Source: Larkinella sp. C7 (GTDB lineage: Bacteria; Bacteroidota; Bacteroidia; Cytophagales; Spirosomataceae). Taken from it: DNA of 64,000 nt. The stretch is from the NCBI RefSeq assembly GCF_006149005.1, contig NZ_VBSL01000009.1:124001-188000 (forward strand). Reading direction: 5' to 3'. Below the pieces are notes generated by a model, which ran no database searches, was not told where the DNA came from, and saw only the letters and a list, made by a program, of their open reading frames with translations. The position numbers and the translations under genes are program-made. Below, one piece after another: positions 6,975 to 15,886 of this stretch (positions are counted from its first letter, which is position 1; the number at the start of each line of letters is the position of its first letter).

Positions 6975-8966
6975 TTAGAAACTCAGGATCTTAAACTCCG
7001 TTCGGCGGTTGCGCTGGTGTTCGTCTTCGGTTTTGGCGTTTTTGACAATGAGTTGCGTTTCGCCGTAGCCTTTGGCAATCATCCGTTCGGCCTCGATTCC
7101 TTTGGAAACGATGTAATCGACGGCGGCTTTGGCCCGGTTTTGCGACAGGCGGATGTTGTAGGCATCGGCGGCCCGAACGTCGGTGTGCGAACTCAACTCA
7201 ATTTTCAGCGTTGGATTGTCTTTTAGAATGGTCACCAGCTTGTCGAGTTCCTCGGCGGCATCGGGGCGGATGGCGTATTTATCCAGATCGTAATAAATAT
7301 TTTCGAGTACAAACGTTTTGCCCAGCGTTACCTTGTCGAGCAAAATCGGTACCTCAAAGGTGGTGTCCGTTTCGGCTTTTTTCAGGAAAATCGGCGGAAT
7401 GCTCCGGCCCTGCATCGTAAACTGTTCGCGTTTGGTCAGATAACCGGGTCGCTCAACCAGAATCGTATAATCTTTTCCTTCCTTCAGCGGATATTTTCCG
7501 TATGTGCCGGGGTCGCCCGTCAGCGCTTCGCCAATCGGTGCTTCAACGCCTTCTTCAATGATTCGGACCGTCGCGGAATCCAGCGGGGCCTGAGGAGAAG
7601 CGTTTTCCGAAACCGTACCGGCAATGAAATACCGCACCCGTTTCGGGGCTTCGGTCGGTGGGGTGGAAGCCAATGGCGGTTTTTCGGTGGTCGATTCGGA
7701 GTCGTCGAAATAATAAATATCATCGTCGCCCTTTCCGCCCTCGCGGTTCGACGCAAAGTAGCCTTTGTCGGCTTCGACCAGAAACAGCCCGAAATCATCC
7801 GCTGGTGAATTGATCGGTACGCCCAGGTTCTCCACCGAAATGATCCCCTGCGAACGGGTCGCAACGAAAATATCGAGTTTGCCTAAACCGGGATGGCCGT
7901 CTGACGCAAAATACAATTTCCCATCTTCGGCCACATACGGAAACATTTCGTCACCCGGCGTATTGATGTCGCGGCCCATGTTGACCGGGCGGCTAAACCG
8001 GCCCGATGCATCCATGTTCGTGCGATAGAGGTCAATTCCGCCCACGGTTCCGGCGCGGTTGGAAGCAAAATAGAGCGTTTTGCCGTCGGCCGAAAAAGCC
8101 GGGCTGCCGTCCCAGGCGGTTGAGTCGCTGATGGGCAGTCGCAGGGGTTCGCTCCAGGCGTTATCGGCTGATAACCGGCTGATAAACAGGTCGACGTCCA
8201 GACCGCCTTTGCGTTTTCCGTTGTTGCCCCGCGCAAAAATCATGATTTTCCCATCTTTCGAAAAGGCGGGGGTGCCTTCGTTGGCGTCGTCTTTGAAAAT
8301 GTTGGAACTGAACAGTTGCGGGTTGTTTCCGGTTTCGTCCGGTTTCTGCGCCAGTTTGATTTTATAAAGACCGGTCATCGGCTGACCGTTGTTTTTGTAG
8401 ATTTTCTCTTTCCGCGATGAGGTGAAAATCAGTTCGTCTCCGCGAACCACCGGCGCATATTCAGAACCCGGCGAGTTCAGCGCCCCAATGTTTTTAGGCT
8501 GGAAAGCGATCTTTTTCTGGCTGATGAGGTCGATGGCCCGCAGGGTTTCGGCTTCGCGCCGGGCTTTTTCCAGGTTGACTTTGCTGGACGGTTTGGTGGC
8601 TACATACTGATCCAGTTGCACCAGCGCTTCCGGGTACCGGCCCTGCGCCTTGAGGGCGTAGGCATAGTACATTTTGGCGTTGATCTCCGGAATACCGGCT
8701 TCGATGGCTTTCTGGTAAAATGGAGCCGCCTGCGGGAAACGGTTCGACAGGCGGTAGGATTCCGCCAGCAGATAATTCAGCCGGGCGACGTCGGTGACGC
8801 CTTTGCCGTTGGCGGCTTTCTGCAAATTCTCAATGGCCAGGTTGTATTCCCCTTGTTCGAATTGTCGAACGCCTTTTTTATACACCTGCATGGCAGAGTT
8901 GCATCCAGCCAGCCCTATGGCCAACCCCAGCGCCACCAGCAGGGAATAGGAGGTACTGATTTTCAT
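6975..8966 (-). CDS. PorE-like outer-membrane lipoprotein (TPR, PD40 propeller, CRD, OmpA)
   Basis: From the ATG at 8966 (MKISTSYS...) the protein has 663 residues and a lipoprotein signal ending in LAGC. Domains in order: TPR repeats (about 25-130), a PD40/WD40-like beta propeller with repeated F(S)xDGKxxxFAS blocks (about 160-420), a carboxypeptidase-regulatory-like fold (YFIAGTVSE to ERPGYL), and a C-terminal OmpA peptidoglycan-binding domain (NIYYDLDKYAIRPDA, LSSHTDVR, NRRTEFK). This order matches PorE of the type IX secretion system, which links the machine to peptidoglycan; but Bacteroidota carry several such paralogues, so the T9SS role is inferred. An upstream in-frame codon would only add 12 residues before the signal peptide. 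Confidence 0.85.
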   Translation of the reverse strand: MKISTSYSLLVALGLAIGLAGCNSAMQVYKKGVRQFEQGEYNLAIENLQKAANGKGVTDVARLNYLLAESYRLSNRFPQAAPFYQKAIEAGIPEINAKMYYAYALKAQGRYPEALVQLDQYVATKPSSKVNLEKARREAETLRAIDLISQKKIAFQPKNIGALNSPGSEYAPVVRGDELIFTSSRKEKIYKNNGQPMTGLYKIKLAQKPDETGNNPQLFSSNIFKDDANEGTPAFSKDGKIMIFARGNNGKRKGGLDVDLFISRLSADNAWSEPLRLPISDSTAWDGSPAFSADGKTLYFASNRAGTVGGIDLYRTNMDASGRFSRPVNMGRDINTPGDEMFPYVAEDGKLYFASDGHPGLGKLDIFVATRSQGIISVENLGVPINSPADDFGLFLVEADKGYFASNREGGKGDDDIYYFDDSESTTEKPPLASTPPTEAPKRVRYFIAGTVSENASPQAPLDSATVRIIEEGVEAPIGEALTGDPGTYGKYPLKEGKDYTILVERPGYLTKREQFTMQGRSIPPIFLKKAETDTTFEVPILLDKVTLGKTFVLENIYYDLDKYAIRPDAAEELDKLVTILKDNPTLKIELSSHTDVRAADAYNIRLSQNRAKAAVDYIVSKGIEAERMIAKGYGETQLIVKNAKTEDEHQRNRRTEFKILSF

Positions 8967-9402
8967 ATAAATCCTGTAACGATATGCTGTGATTGCCGCC
9001 AAGTTAACGATTTATCACTTGGCTATACATTTTAACGAAGAGAAGTTGAATTTATTGGGGCAAAATCGGGGTGGAAAAGGGGGATTTGCGGAAATGAAAA
9101 ATCCCGCCGGAAGCCAGCAGGATTTTGTTGAAAGACGCAATTGAATAGTAAACGACAGAGTCGGGCAAATAGTTTACGGTATGAAAAATTGATGCATTAT
9201 TTTTCAGAATAATGATCAGGTTTTATTTTCTGCCCTAAATTCTGTAAAAAAGCCTGTTTGACCCAAATTTCTCTTTATAAAAATCCTTTCATCCCAAGCG
9301 GCACGTTCTGGATTTAGGGGTAGAAAAACCGCCTGGATCCGGCTTCGTATAAAAACCAAAAGTGTATTACCGGAACGCCTATCTTTGCGGGAACGAAATC
9401 GT
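8967..9402. other. Divergent intergenic region (PorE-like / flippase)
   Basis: About 435 bp without a gene. It must hold the promoters of both flanking genes; a TAACTTGG-like -7 word on the minus strand near 9001-9008 and TATCTTTG at 9380 are candidates. A weak GC-rich stem near 9099-9124 is not placed to terminate any visible gene. I see no RNA gene or credible short CDS. Confidence 0.5.
9380..9387 (+). promoter_or_regulatory. -7 promoter element of the flippase gene
   Basis: TATCTTTG, an exact TAnnTTTG match, lies 15 nt before the ATG at 9403, implying a leader of about 10 nt. The same octamer precedes purH. Confidence 0.5.
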
Positions 9403-10938
9403 ATGAGTGCATTTAAAAAATTGGCGAGCGATACCGCTCTGTATGGGGTCAGTACCATCCTGGGGCGGATGCTGTATTGGTTGATGGTGCCGTTGCATAC
9501 GCGGGTGTTTCCGCGCCCCGGCGAACTGTCTTCGAATGTTGAACTGTTTTCGTACGTCCCGGTTTTGCTCCTGGTGTATACGTTAAGTCTCGAAACCGCT
9601 TTTTTCCGGTATGCTTCCCGCCAGAAAGAGGATAAGCAGAAGGTCTTTAACGAAACCTTGAGCATTGTGCTGGCCGTCAGCCTGGTGGCAACGGCCCTGA
9701 TTGCGCTTTTCTCTCCCCAAATTGCTACTGCACTGAATTACCCCGGTCAGCAGAAGTTCATTATCTGGGTGGCGATGATTGTGGCGACGGACGCGATTGT
9801 GTCGATTCCGTTTGCCCGGTTGCGGGTCGAAAACCAGGCCCGGCAGTTTGTGAAGGCCAAACTGATCAATATTGCCTTCAATGTCCTGCTGAATGTCTTC
9901 TTTCTGGTCATCTGCCCGCAGATTTACAATGGCGAGTATTTGCTTTTTCTGCAACCCGTCGTGGATCTGTTCTACGACCCTTCCGTTGGACCCGGTTACA
10001 TTTTTCTGGCGAATCTGATCGCCAATCTGGTGTATTTTCCGCTGTTGTGGAAAACGTTTGCGGGGTTTCGTTTTCAGCTCGACAAGCCGCAGGTGCGGCT
10101 TTTACTGGCTTATTCGTTTCCGCTCATGTTGACCGCGCTGGCGGGTAATGTCAACATGCTGACGGATCGCTGGTTTTTGCGCCCGCTTTTGCCGGACGGT
10201 TTTTATCCGGGCCTGACGTCGGAAGATGCCCTCGGTATTTACGGGAACTGTTATAAACTCTCTGTTTTTATGGCGCTCGCCATTCAATCGTTCAAGTTTG
10301 CGGCTGACCCATTCTTTTTCTCCCGCGCCGAAGACAAAAACGCCCCTGGTTTGCTGGCCGACGTCAACAAATGGTTTGTCATTGTCTGCGTCATCATCTG
10401 GGTTGGCATCAGCCTGAACCTCGACTGGATTGGGCTGTTTATCGGGAAAACCTACCGGCAGGGGCTGAGCGTCGTGCCCCTTTTGCTGCTGGCCAATCTG
10501 GTTCTGGGCGTCTATTACAACATTTCATTCTGGTTTAAGCTGAGCGATAAAACCGCCTACGGCACCTTTATTACTGCCCTGGGTGCGGCTGTCACGGTGC
10601 TGCTCAATGTGTTGCTGATTCCGGTGATGGGTTACATGGGCTGTGCCGTGGCGTATCTGGCATCGAGCGTGGTGATGTGCGTAACGTGCTACCTGCTGGG
10701 CGAAAAGCATTATCCGGTTCCCTACGATGTGTCGTCGGCGTTGATTTATCTGTTCAGCGGGGGGCTATTGATCTATCTGGCTTCCCAAATCGAAATTTCC
10801 AACCTCTGGATTTCCGTACCGTATCACCTCGTACTTTTCCTTTTGTATGTCGGCACGATGCTGGTGATCGAGCGGAGAACCTTTGCGCCCCTGCTGGCGA
10901 AAGTGCGAAACCGGGGGCGGGTTGTTCATAATGAATAA
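9403..10938 (+). CDS. Polysaccharide/lipid-linked oligosaccharide flippase (Wzx/MATE superfamily)
   Basis: A 511-residue integral membrane protein with 12-14 hydrophobic helices and the polysaccharide-biosynthesis N- and C-terminal pattern (FKKLASDTALYGVSTILGR at the start; a long PxxxGxxGCAVAYLASSV helix pair late). Proteins of this type move undecaprenyl- or lipid-linked sugars across the inner membrane for O-antigen or capsule assembly. I start at ATG 9403; the TTG upstream lies inside the -7 promoter element. No glycosyltransferases are next to it, so its substrate is open. Confidence 0.85.
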   Translation: MSAFKKLASDTALYGVSTILGRMLYWLMVPLHTRVFPRPGELSSNVELFSYVPVLLLVYTLSLETAFFRYASRQKEDKQKVFNETLSIVLAVSLVATALIALFSPQIATALNYPGQQKFIIWVAMIVATDAIVSIPFARLRVENQARQFVKAKLINIAFNVLLNVFFLVICPQIYNGEYLLFLQPVVDLFYDPSVGPGYIFLANLIANLVYFPLLWKTFAGFRFQLDKPQVRLLLAYSFPLMLTALAGNVNMLTDRWFLRPLLPDGFYPGLTSEDALGIYGNCYKLSVFMALAIQSFKFAADPFFFSRAEDKNAPGLLADVNKWFVIVCVIIWVGISLNLDWIGLFIGKTYRQGLSVVPLLLLANLVLGVYYNISFWFKLSDKTAYGTFITALGAAVTVLLNVLLIPVMGYMGCAVAYLASSVVMCVTCYLLGEKHYPVPYDVSSALIYLFSGGLLIYLASQIEISNLWISVPYHLVLFLLYVGTMLVIERRTFAPLLAKVRNRGRVVHNE

Positions 10939-10983
10939 TAAATGTAAAATGATCAATGCTACATTTATTATTTTTTTGAAAAA

Positions 10984-13242
10984 TCATCGATCAACCGGCA
11001 AGGTGATAATAAACTCCGATCCGACTCCCGGCTGGCTTTCGACGGTTAGGGTTCCGCCGTGGCCTTTGGTAATGATGTCGTAACTCAGGGACAGCCCCAG
11101 GCCGGTGCCTTCGCCGGTGGGTTTCGTCGTAAAGAAGGGTTGAAAGAGTTTTTCCTTGACGGTATCATCCATCCCCAGTCCGTTGTCAATGATCCGGATT
11201 TCGATCTGCTTCAGGCTGGCTTTGGTCCGAACCTTGACCATTGGCTGGTACGGTTCCGAAGTTGTTTTCTGTTTTTTCTGGACGGTATAAAAGGCATTGT
11301 TGAACAGATTCAGCAACACCCGCCCGATTTCCTGCGGGACGAGGTTGACCGAACCGGCCGTCGGATCCAAATCGGTTACCAATTCACAATTGAACGTATT
11401 GTCTTTGGCCCGTAATCCGTGGTAGGCCAGCCGCAGGTATTCGTCACAGAGCGCGTTGAGGTTGGTGGCCTGGCGGTCGCCGGTCGTGGTGCGCGAGTGG
11501 GCCAGCATATTTTTGACGATCTGACTGGCCCGGCCGCCGTGGTGATTGATTTTCTGGAGGTTCTGCTTCAAATCGCCCAACAGTTCCTTTTCCAGTTCGG
11601 CGTCGCGATCCGGTTTTTGCTGTTCCTCTTCGAGTTCGGTCACCAGTTCGGTGCTTACTTCCGAGAAGTTATTGACGAAGTTGAGCGGATTCTGAATTTC
11701 GTGGGCGATCCCGGCGGTCAGTTCACCCAGCGAGGCTAGTTTTTCTTTCTGAATGAGTTGATTCTGCGTGGCTTTCAGTTCCTCGAGTGAGGTCTGTAGC
11801 TGGGCGGTGCGTTCTTTCACCTGTTGTTCCAGCCGCTCGTTCTGGCTGGCAATGATGCGGTTTCGTTCGATCTCGCGTTCTTTTTCAAGCTGTTCTTTTT
11901 CAATCGCCTGCTGCGCCACCCGTTTGCGCGCCAGGTTGTAGCGGTTGAGCAGGGCTCCCGAAAAGAAAATAATCAGCCAGGCAAAGCAGAAACTTTCGCT
12001 GTACTCAAGCATACCCCGAAACCCTTTGGGTAGCTTCAGATTCAGGTACCGTCCTACAATTTGTGTGCTAAGGGTAAAGAGCCAATACGCAAACAAAGGC
12101 AGCGTTGCCAACAGGGCAAACCGGGCGTCGAGCGATCCGCGCCGGATCATTTTCACCATTCCGATACCCAGCAAAACATACACGACCCGGATCAGAATTT
12201 CGATGAGAAGCATGATTTCGAAGGTCGGCATCCCCGAAAACCGATACATGAAAAACTGAAGTATATTGACGGCGGCAGTCAAAGCCAGAAAATAGGAGAT
12301 AGCGCGGTTTAAGCGACCCAACTCCGGAGCGGGCTGAATAAATTTTCGGATTGATTGAATGAAAAAGCTGAAGAAGATAATGAAAAAGAAATTGGCCAGC
12401 AGTTTGAACAGATGGGGCTGGTTTTCAAAAAAAGCAAGCTGAATGTTGTAGGCGTTGCGGTCTAAGGTGAAGAAAAAGAGACAGATAGCGAAATAGAGAT
12501 AGACGATGTCTTTGATCGAGATGAAAATGAACAGGTTGTAGGCAATGGCCAGAAAAAGAACCCCGATCATGATCCCGTCAAAAAAGTAATTTTCCCAGAG
12601 GTTCTCAACCCGGATCGACTTGTAAACCGATTGAATGCGGTTGTCCTCGGTTTCGAACTGAGGCTCCAGGTAGGTCAGGGGTGGGTACCAGTAGGCGCTT
12701 TCCGAGCGTTGGTAGAGCGTAGTTTGCTCGCCGGGGCGCAGATGAATGAACAGTCGGCTTCTTTCTTTATTGCCGTTTCGATCCGGAATCTGGTTTTCCG
12801 GAACCAGATCGCCGGTTCGCTGGTGCTGCCAACGCTGACTGGCATCCAGTCGGTACAGATCCAGGTAACTGGCGTAGAAATCGCCGTAATACAGATTCAG
12901 ATCGTGGGGCAACGTGTTTTTGACCCGCATACGAATCCAGTAAACATGCGAATTTCGGTTGGGATTGTAGTGGGAATCGTACCGGAACGAATCGCTGCGT
13001 TGTACCTGTTCGAAGGTGTAATTTTCCGCCAGGTCTGCCAGTATCTGGAAATGGGCCGTATCGACTTTCACCCGGCCGGAATCCGTTTTGATTTCAAAAA
13101 CCGGTGGCCAGGGCTGTTGCGCAAACCCAAAAGATCGAAATCCGAGCCAGAAAACCAGCAATAAGGCACCATTCACCGTAAAGGATGACCATTGTGTCGG
13201 TCCGCCATTTTTGATTAACAGTGCATTATTCTGTGGTTTCAT
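10984..13242 (-). CDS. 7TMR-DISM sensor histidine kinase
   Basis: A 752-residue membrane kinase. After a signal/anchor segment (about 24-42) comes a periplasmic 7TMR-DISMED2 carbohydrate-binding-like domain (about 45-190), seven membrane helices (about 205-430), a long coiled coil (about 435-500), a HisKA domain with the phospho-acceptor His514 in IAHEIQNPLNF, and a HATPase_c domain with N-box EIGRVLLNLFNNAF, G1 DNGLGM and G2 GEGTGLGLSL. No receiver domain and no response-regulator gene are nearby. Its start overlaps the mlaF-like stop by 4 bp (ATGA-type coupling), so it belongs to the mlaE-mlaF operon and may sense envelope lipid state. Confidence 0.92.
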   Translation of the reverse strand: MKPQNNALLIKNGGPTQWSSFTVNGALLLVFWLGFRSFGFAQQPWPPVFEIKTDSGRVKVDTAHFQILADLAENYTFEQVQRSDSFRYDSHYNPNRNSHVYWIRMRVKNTLPHDLNLYYGDFYASYLDLYRLDASQRWQHQRTGDLVPENQIPDRNGNKERSRLFIHLRPGEQTTLYQRSESAYWYPPLTYLEPQFETEDNRIQSVYKSIRVENLWENYFFDGIMIGVLFLAIAYNLFIFISIKDIVYLYFAICLFFFTLDRNAYNIQLAFFENQPHLFKLLANFFFIIFFSFFIQSIRKFIQPAPELGRLNRAISYFLALTAAVNILQFFMYRFSGMPTFEIMLLIEILIRVVYVLLGIGMVKMIRRGSLDARFALLATLPLFAYWLFTLSTQIVGRYLNLKLPKGFRGMLEYSESFCFAWLIIFFSGALLNRYNLARKRVAQQAIEKEQLEKEREIERNRIIASQNERLEQQVKERTAQLQTSLEELKATQNQLIQKEKLASLGELTAGIAHEIQNPLNFVNNFSEVSTELVTELEEEQQKPDRDAELEKELLGDLKQNLQKINHHGGRASQIVKNMLAHSRTTTGDRQATNLNALCDEYLRLAYHGLRAKDNTFNCELVTDLDPTAGSVNLVPQEIGRVLLNLFNNAFYTVQKKQKTTSEPYQPMVKVRTKASLKQIEIRIIDNGLGMDDTVKEKLFQPFFTTKPTGEGTGLGLSLSYDIITKGHGGTLTVESQPGVGSEFIITLPVDR

Positions 13243-13985
13243 GCCTTGGTGTCCCGTAAGAGTTTATTGGCGTAAATAAACTCATTCAGTTCCGCTACTT
13301 TCGATTGCGTGATGGTTGAACTGGAGCCTTCCCACATTTTTTTTCCCTGGTAGAGAAACATGATTTTCTCGCCGATTTCCATCATCGAGTTCATGTCGTG
13401 GGTAATCACAACGGTGGTAATTTTGAATTCGTCGGTAATTTCCCGGATCAGCTCGTCAATTTTGATGGACGTCAGCGGGTCAAGGCCGGAGTTGGGTTCG
13501 TCGCAAAAGAGGTATTTGGGGTTCATCACAATGGCGCGGGCAATGCCGACGCGCTTTTTCATCCCCCCGCTGATTTCCGACGGCATCCGATCGGCTGCAT
13601 TTTCGAGCCCGACCCGTTGCAAACAGAACTGCGCCCGTTCCATTTTTTCCGACGTGGGCATATTGGTCAGCATGTCGAGCGGAAACCGGACGTTTTCCAG
13701 GACGGTTTTTGAATCGAACAACGCGCCACCCTGAAACAGGACGCCCATTTCGCGCCGGATGGCTTTCTGGGTGTCTTCGTCGCCGGTCAGGAAATCGCGT
13801 CCGTCATACAGCACCTGGCCTTCTTCGGGTTTGATGAGGCCAATCATGCACTTCAGCAAAACGCTTTTGCCGGTGCCGCTGCCGCCAATGATCAAACTCG
13901 TGTCGCCGGGCAAAAACTTCCCCGAAATACCAGACAGAATCGTCCGTTCACCGAAAGTTTTCTGAATGTTTTTTATTTCAATCAT
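13239..13985 (-). CDS. mlaF: Mla-type phospholipid ABC transporter, ATP-binding protein
   Basis: A 248-residue ABC ATPase with Walker A GGSGTGKS, Q-loop FQGGALFDS, signature SGGMKKRVGIARA, Walker B YLFCDEPNSGLDP and H-loop VVITHDM. The FQxGALFDSxTVxENVxFP block and SGGMxKRV signature are typical of MlaF/Ttg2A ATPases that power retrograde or anterograde phospholipid transport between the membranes. The permease MlaE-like gene lies 112 bp upstream; the spacer is filled by a long inverted repeat. No MCE-domain (MlaD) gene is in the window. The last 4 bp overlap the kinase gene. Confidence 0.93.
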   Translation of the reverse strand: MIEIKNIQKTFGERTILSGISGKFLPGDTSLIIGGSGTGKSVLLKCMIGLIKPEEGQVLYDGRDFLTGDEDTQKAIRREMGVLFQGGALFDSKTVLENVRFPLDMLTNMPTSEKMERAQFCLQRVGLENAADRMPSEISGGMKKRVGIARAIVMNPKYLFCDEPNSGLDPLTSIKIDELIREITDEFKITTVVITHDMNSMMEIGEKIMFLYQGKKMWEGSSSTITQSKVAELNEFIYANKLLRDTKA

Positions 13986-14000
13986 GATGCTGGTAATTGG

Positions 14001-14090
14001 CTGTTACACAGCGTTTATCAGGGGAAATCAGAGTTACACAGAGGTTACTTTGATTCCCTCTGATTTTCCCCGATAAACGCTCTGTAATAG
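14001..14090. repeat. Long inverted repeat, element LIR-3 (between mlaE and mlaF)
   Basis: Arms 14001-14033 and 14058-14090 match at 29 of 33 positions, with a 24-nt loop. Arm words are GCGTTTATC and AAATCAGAG; the right arm is strongly similar to the right arm at 62147-62180 (CTCTGATTTTC, GATAAAC). It starts 7 nt after the mlaE stop and ends 15 nt before the mlaF ATG, splitting two subunits of one transporter. Confidence 0.85.
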
Positions 14091-14097
14091 TTCATTT

Positions 14098-14826
14098 TTA
14101 CAACAACAACTGCGCTAACAGAAAGTCGGCGGCTAAGACCGCAATACAGCTATTCGTGACGGCAGCCGTCGAGGCCTGTCCCACTTCCAGCGCTCCGCCC
14201 GCCGTATAATATCCCTTGAAAGACGAAATCGTCGAAATTAGAAAGGCAAATACCACCGATTTGATCAGGGCAAAGGTGATGCTGAACGGTTTAAAGTCGG
14301 AGCGGAGTCCACTGATGTAGTCTTCAGGTGTAATGATATCGGCTGCTGTTCCGGCAATGTAACCGCCGTAGATCGACAGAAAACCCGCCAGGATGACCAG
14401 CATCGGAAACGTAATCATGGAGGCCAGTACTTTGGGCAACACCAGATAAGAGCTGGAATTGATCCCCATCACTTCCAGCGCATCGATTTGCTCGGTGATG
14501 CGCATGGTTCCCAAACCGCCGGCAATGTTGGAGCCGACTTTGCCCGACAAAACGACACAGGTGATGGTGGGAGCCAGTTCCAGAATGGTGCTGTCGCGTA
14601 CAATGACGGCAATAATCGTTAACGGAACCAGCGGGCTAACCAGGTTATAAGCCGTCTGGACGCAGGTTACGGCCCCAATGAACGTCGAGACGATGGAAAC
14701 GATGAAGACGGAGTTGATGCCGATTTGGATGCATTCGTCCAGAACCAGTTTGGAATAAACCCCCATTTTTTCGCGGTTCCGAAATAAGGAGCCCAGGAAA
14801 ATAAAATAACGTCCAAGGTGATGCAT
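14098..14826 (-). CDS. mlaE: Mla-type phospholipid ABC transporter, permease
   Basis: A 242-residue MlaE/YrbE-family permease with five to six membrane helices and the conserved block LVPLTIIAVIVRDSTILELAPTITC..GKVGSNIAGGLGTMRITEQIDALEVMG, here given in part only: key residues are the EQIDALEVMG motif (coupling helix to the ATPase) and GKVGSNIA. I choose ATG 14826 (MHHLGRYF); the longer frame opens with a TTG and would put a TATCTTTA promoter-like word inside the coding region. It is the first gene of the mlaE-mlaF-histidine kinase operon and is divergent from the SDR gene. Confidence 0.9.
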   Translation of the reverse strand: MHHLGRYFIFLGSLFRNREKMGVYSKLVLDECIQIGINSVFIVSIVSTFIGAVTCVQTAYNLVSPLVPLTIIAVIVRDSTILELAPTITCVVLSGKVGSNIAGGLGTMRITEQIDALEVMGINSSSYLVLPKVLASMITFPMLVILAGFLSIYGGYIAGTAADIITPEDYISGLRSDFKPFSITFALIKSVVFAFLISTISSFKGYYTAGGALEVGQASTAAVTNSCIAVLAADFLLAQLLL

Positions 14827-14973
14827 GAGCACAAATAACAATAAAACTACGGTAAAGATAGAACGCTTTTGTGCGTATCTTGCCAAAAAACATGAAAGAG
14901 TCGATAGTCATTAACAAACAATCTTTCGTATTTAGGTAGATTGGGTGGTGGCTAATGACCATTGACTGATTCT

Positions 14974-15714
14974 ATGAATCCACTATTGGTAGTTACAGGC
15001 GGTACGAAAGGCATTGGCCGGGCCGTGGTTGAACGTTTTGCAGAAGGCGGTTTTGACGTGGTGGTTTGTGCCCGCAACGAGGACGATTTAAGGCAGTTAA
15101 AGCACGAAATCGAGGAATCGGTGGCGGAGGTTCTGGAAGGATTCGACGATGCAGTGTTGCCAACCATCTTTCCATTTGCAGCCGATCTGGCTCAGCGTGA
15201 GGAGGTTAATCAATTTGTTGACTTCATTCGTTCGCTGGCCCGCCCGGTTAGTGCGCTGGTCAACAACGCCGGTGTTTTTCTGCCGGGGCAAATCCACAAC
15301 GAGCCGGAAGGAACATTTGAACGGACGATGAACCTCAATGTGGCCAGCATTTACCACCTGACCCGCGGGCTGATTGGCGATATGATGAAGCAGCGGAATG
15401 GCCACATTTTTATGATGGGGTCAACGGCCAGCATAACGGCCTATCCGAACGGCGGTTCGTATTGCATTTCCAAGTTTGCCCTGCTGGGAATGGCCAAAGA
15501 ATTGCGGGAAGAGATGAAACCGTACGGCGTTAAAGTGACAACCCTGCTGCCCGGGGCCACGTATACCGACAGTTGGGCGGCTTCCGGTTTGCCCCAAACC
15601 CGGTTTATGCAAGCCTCCGATGTCGCCGAAGTCATCTGGTCGGCGTATAATTTATCGGCGGGAGCCGTGGTTGAAGAGATTTTGCTCAGACCGCAATTGG
15701 GAGATATTAAATGA
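14974..15714 (+). CDS. Short-chain dehydrogenase/reductase
   Basis: A 246-residue classical SDR with the cofactor motif TGGTKGIG at the N-terminus, NNAG motif (VNNAGVFLPG), catalytic Ser in MGSTAS and catalytic YCISK. It uses NAD(P)H to reduce or oxidise a carbonyl/alcohol; the substrate is not evident. Sequences of this type in Bacteroidota are often annotated as 3-oxoacyl-ACP or sepiapterin reductase-like. Start at ATG 14974; a TTG twelve bases upstream is in frame but less likely. It stands alone, divergent from mlaE. Confidence 0.88.
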   Translation: MNPLLVVTGGTKGIGRAVVERFAEGGFDVVVCARNEDDLRQLKHEIEESVAEVLEGFDDAVLPTIFPFAADLAQREEVNQFVDFIRSLARPVSALVNNAGVFLPGQIHNEPEGTFERTMNLNVASIYHLTRGLIGDMMKQRNGHIFMMGSTASITAYPNGGSYCISKFALLGMAKELREEMKPYGVKVTTLLPGATYTDSWAASGLPQTRFMQASDVAEVIWSAYNLSAGAVVEEILLRPQLGDIK

Positions 15715-15720
15715 GAAAAC

Positions 15721-15808
15721 AATGAATACCGAATAATGAATATTGAACACCGAAAGAGACGCATCACTTCGTTTATCAGCGTTCAATATTCATTATTCGA
15801 TATTCATT
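15721..15808. repeat. Long inverted repeat, element LIR-4
   Basis: Arms 15721-15748 and 15781-15808 match at 27 of 28 positions, the one exception being a possible G-U pair; the loop is 32 nt. Arm words are GAATAATGAATATTGAAC and relatives. It begins 6 nt after the SDR stop and lies 78 nt upstream of the ROK kinase start. The loop contains GACGCATCA, similar to the GACGCATTT loop of the element at 52717. Confidence 0.9.
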
Positions 15809-15886
15809 AAAATCTTCCTTCGTATCTTGCGCCCTCATTGAAAAAACTGAGATAGAAAAGTACGTTTCAAACATAAAACTCCAGTA

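Noticed and set aside
9099-9124. GC-rich hairpin with T-run in the PorE-like / flippase spacer
   Set aside because: Looks like a terminator, but no gene ends here on either strand; too weak to propose a small RNA without transcript data.
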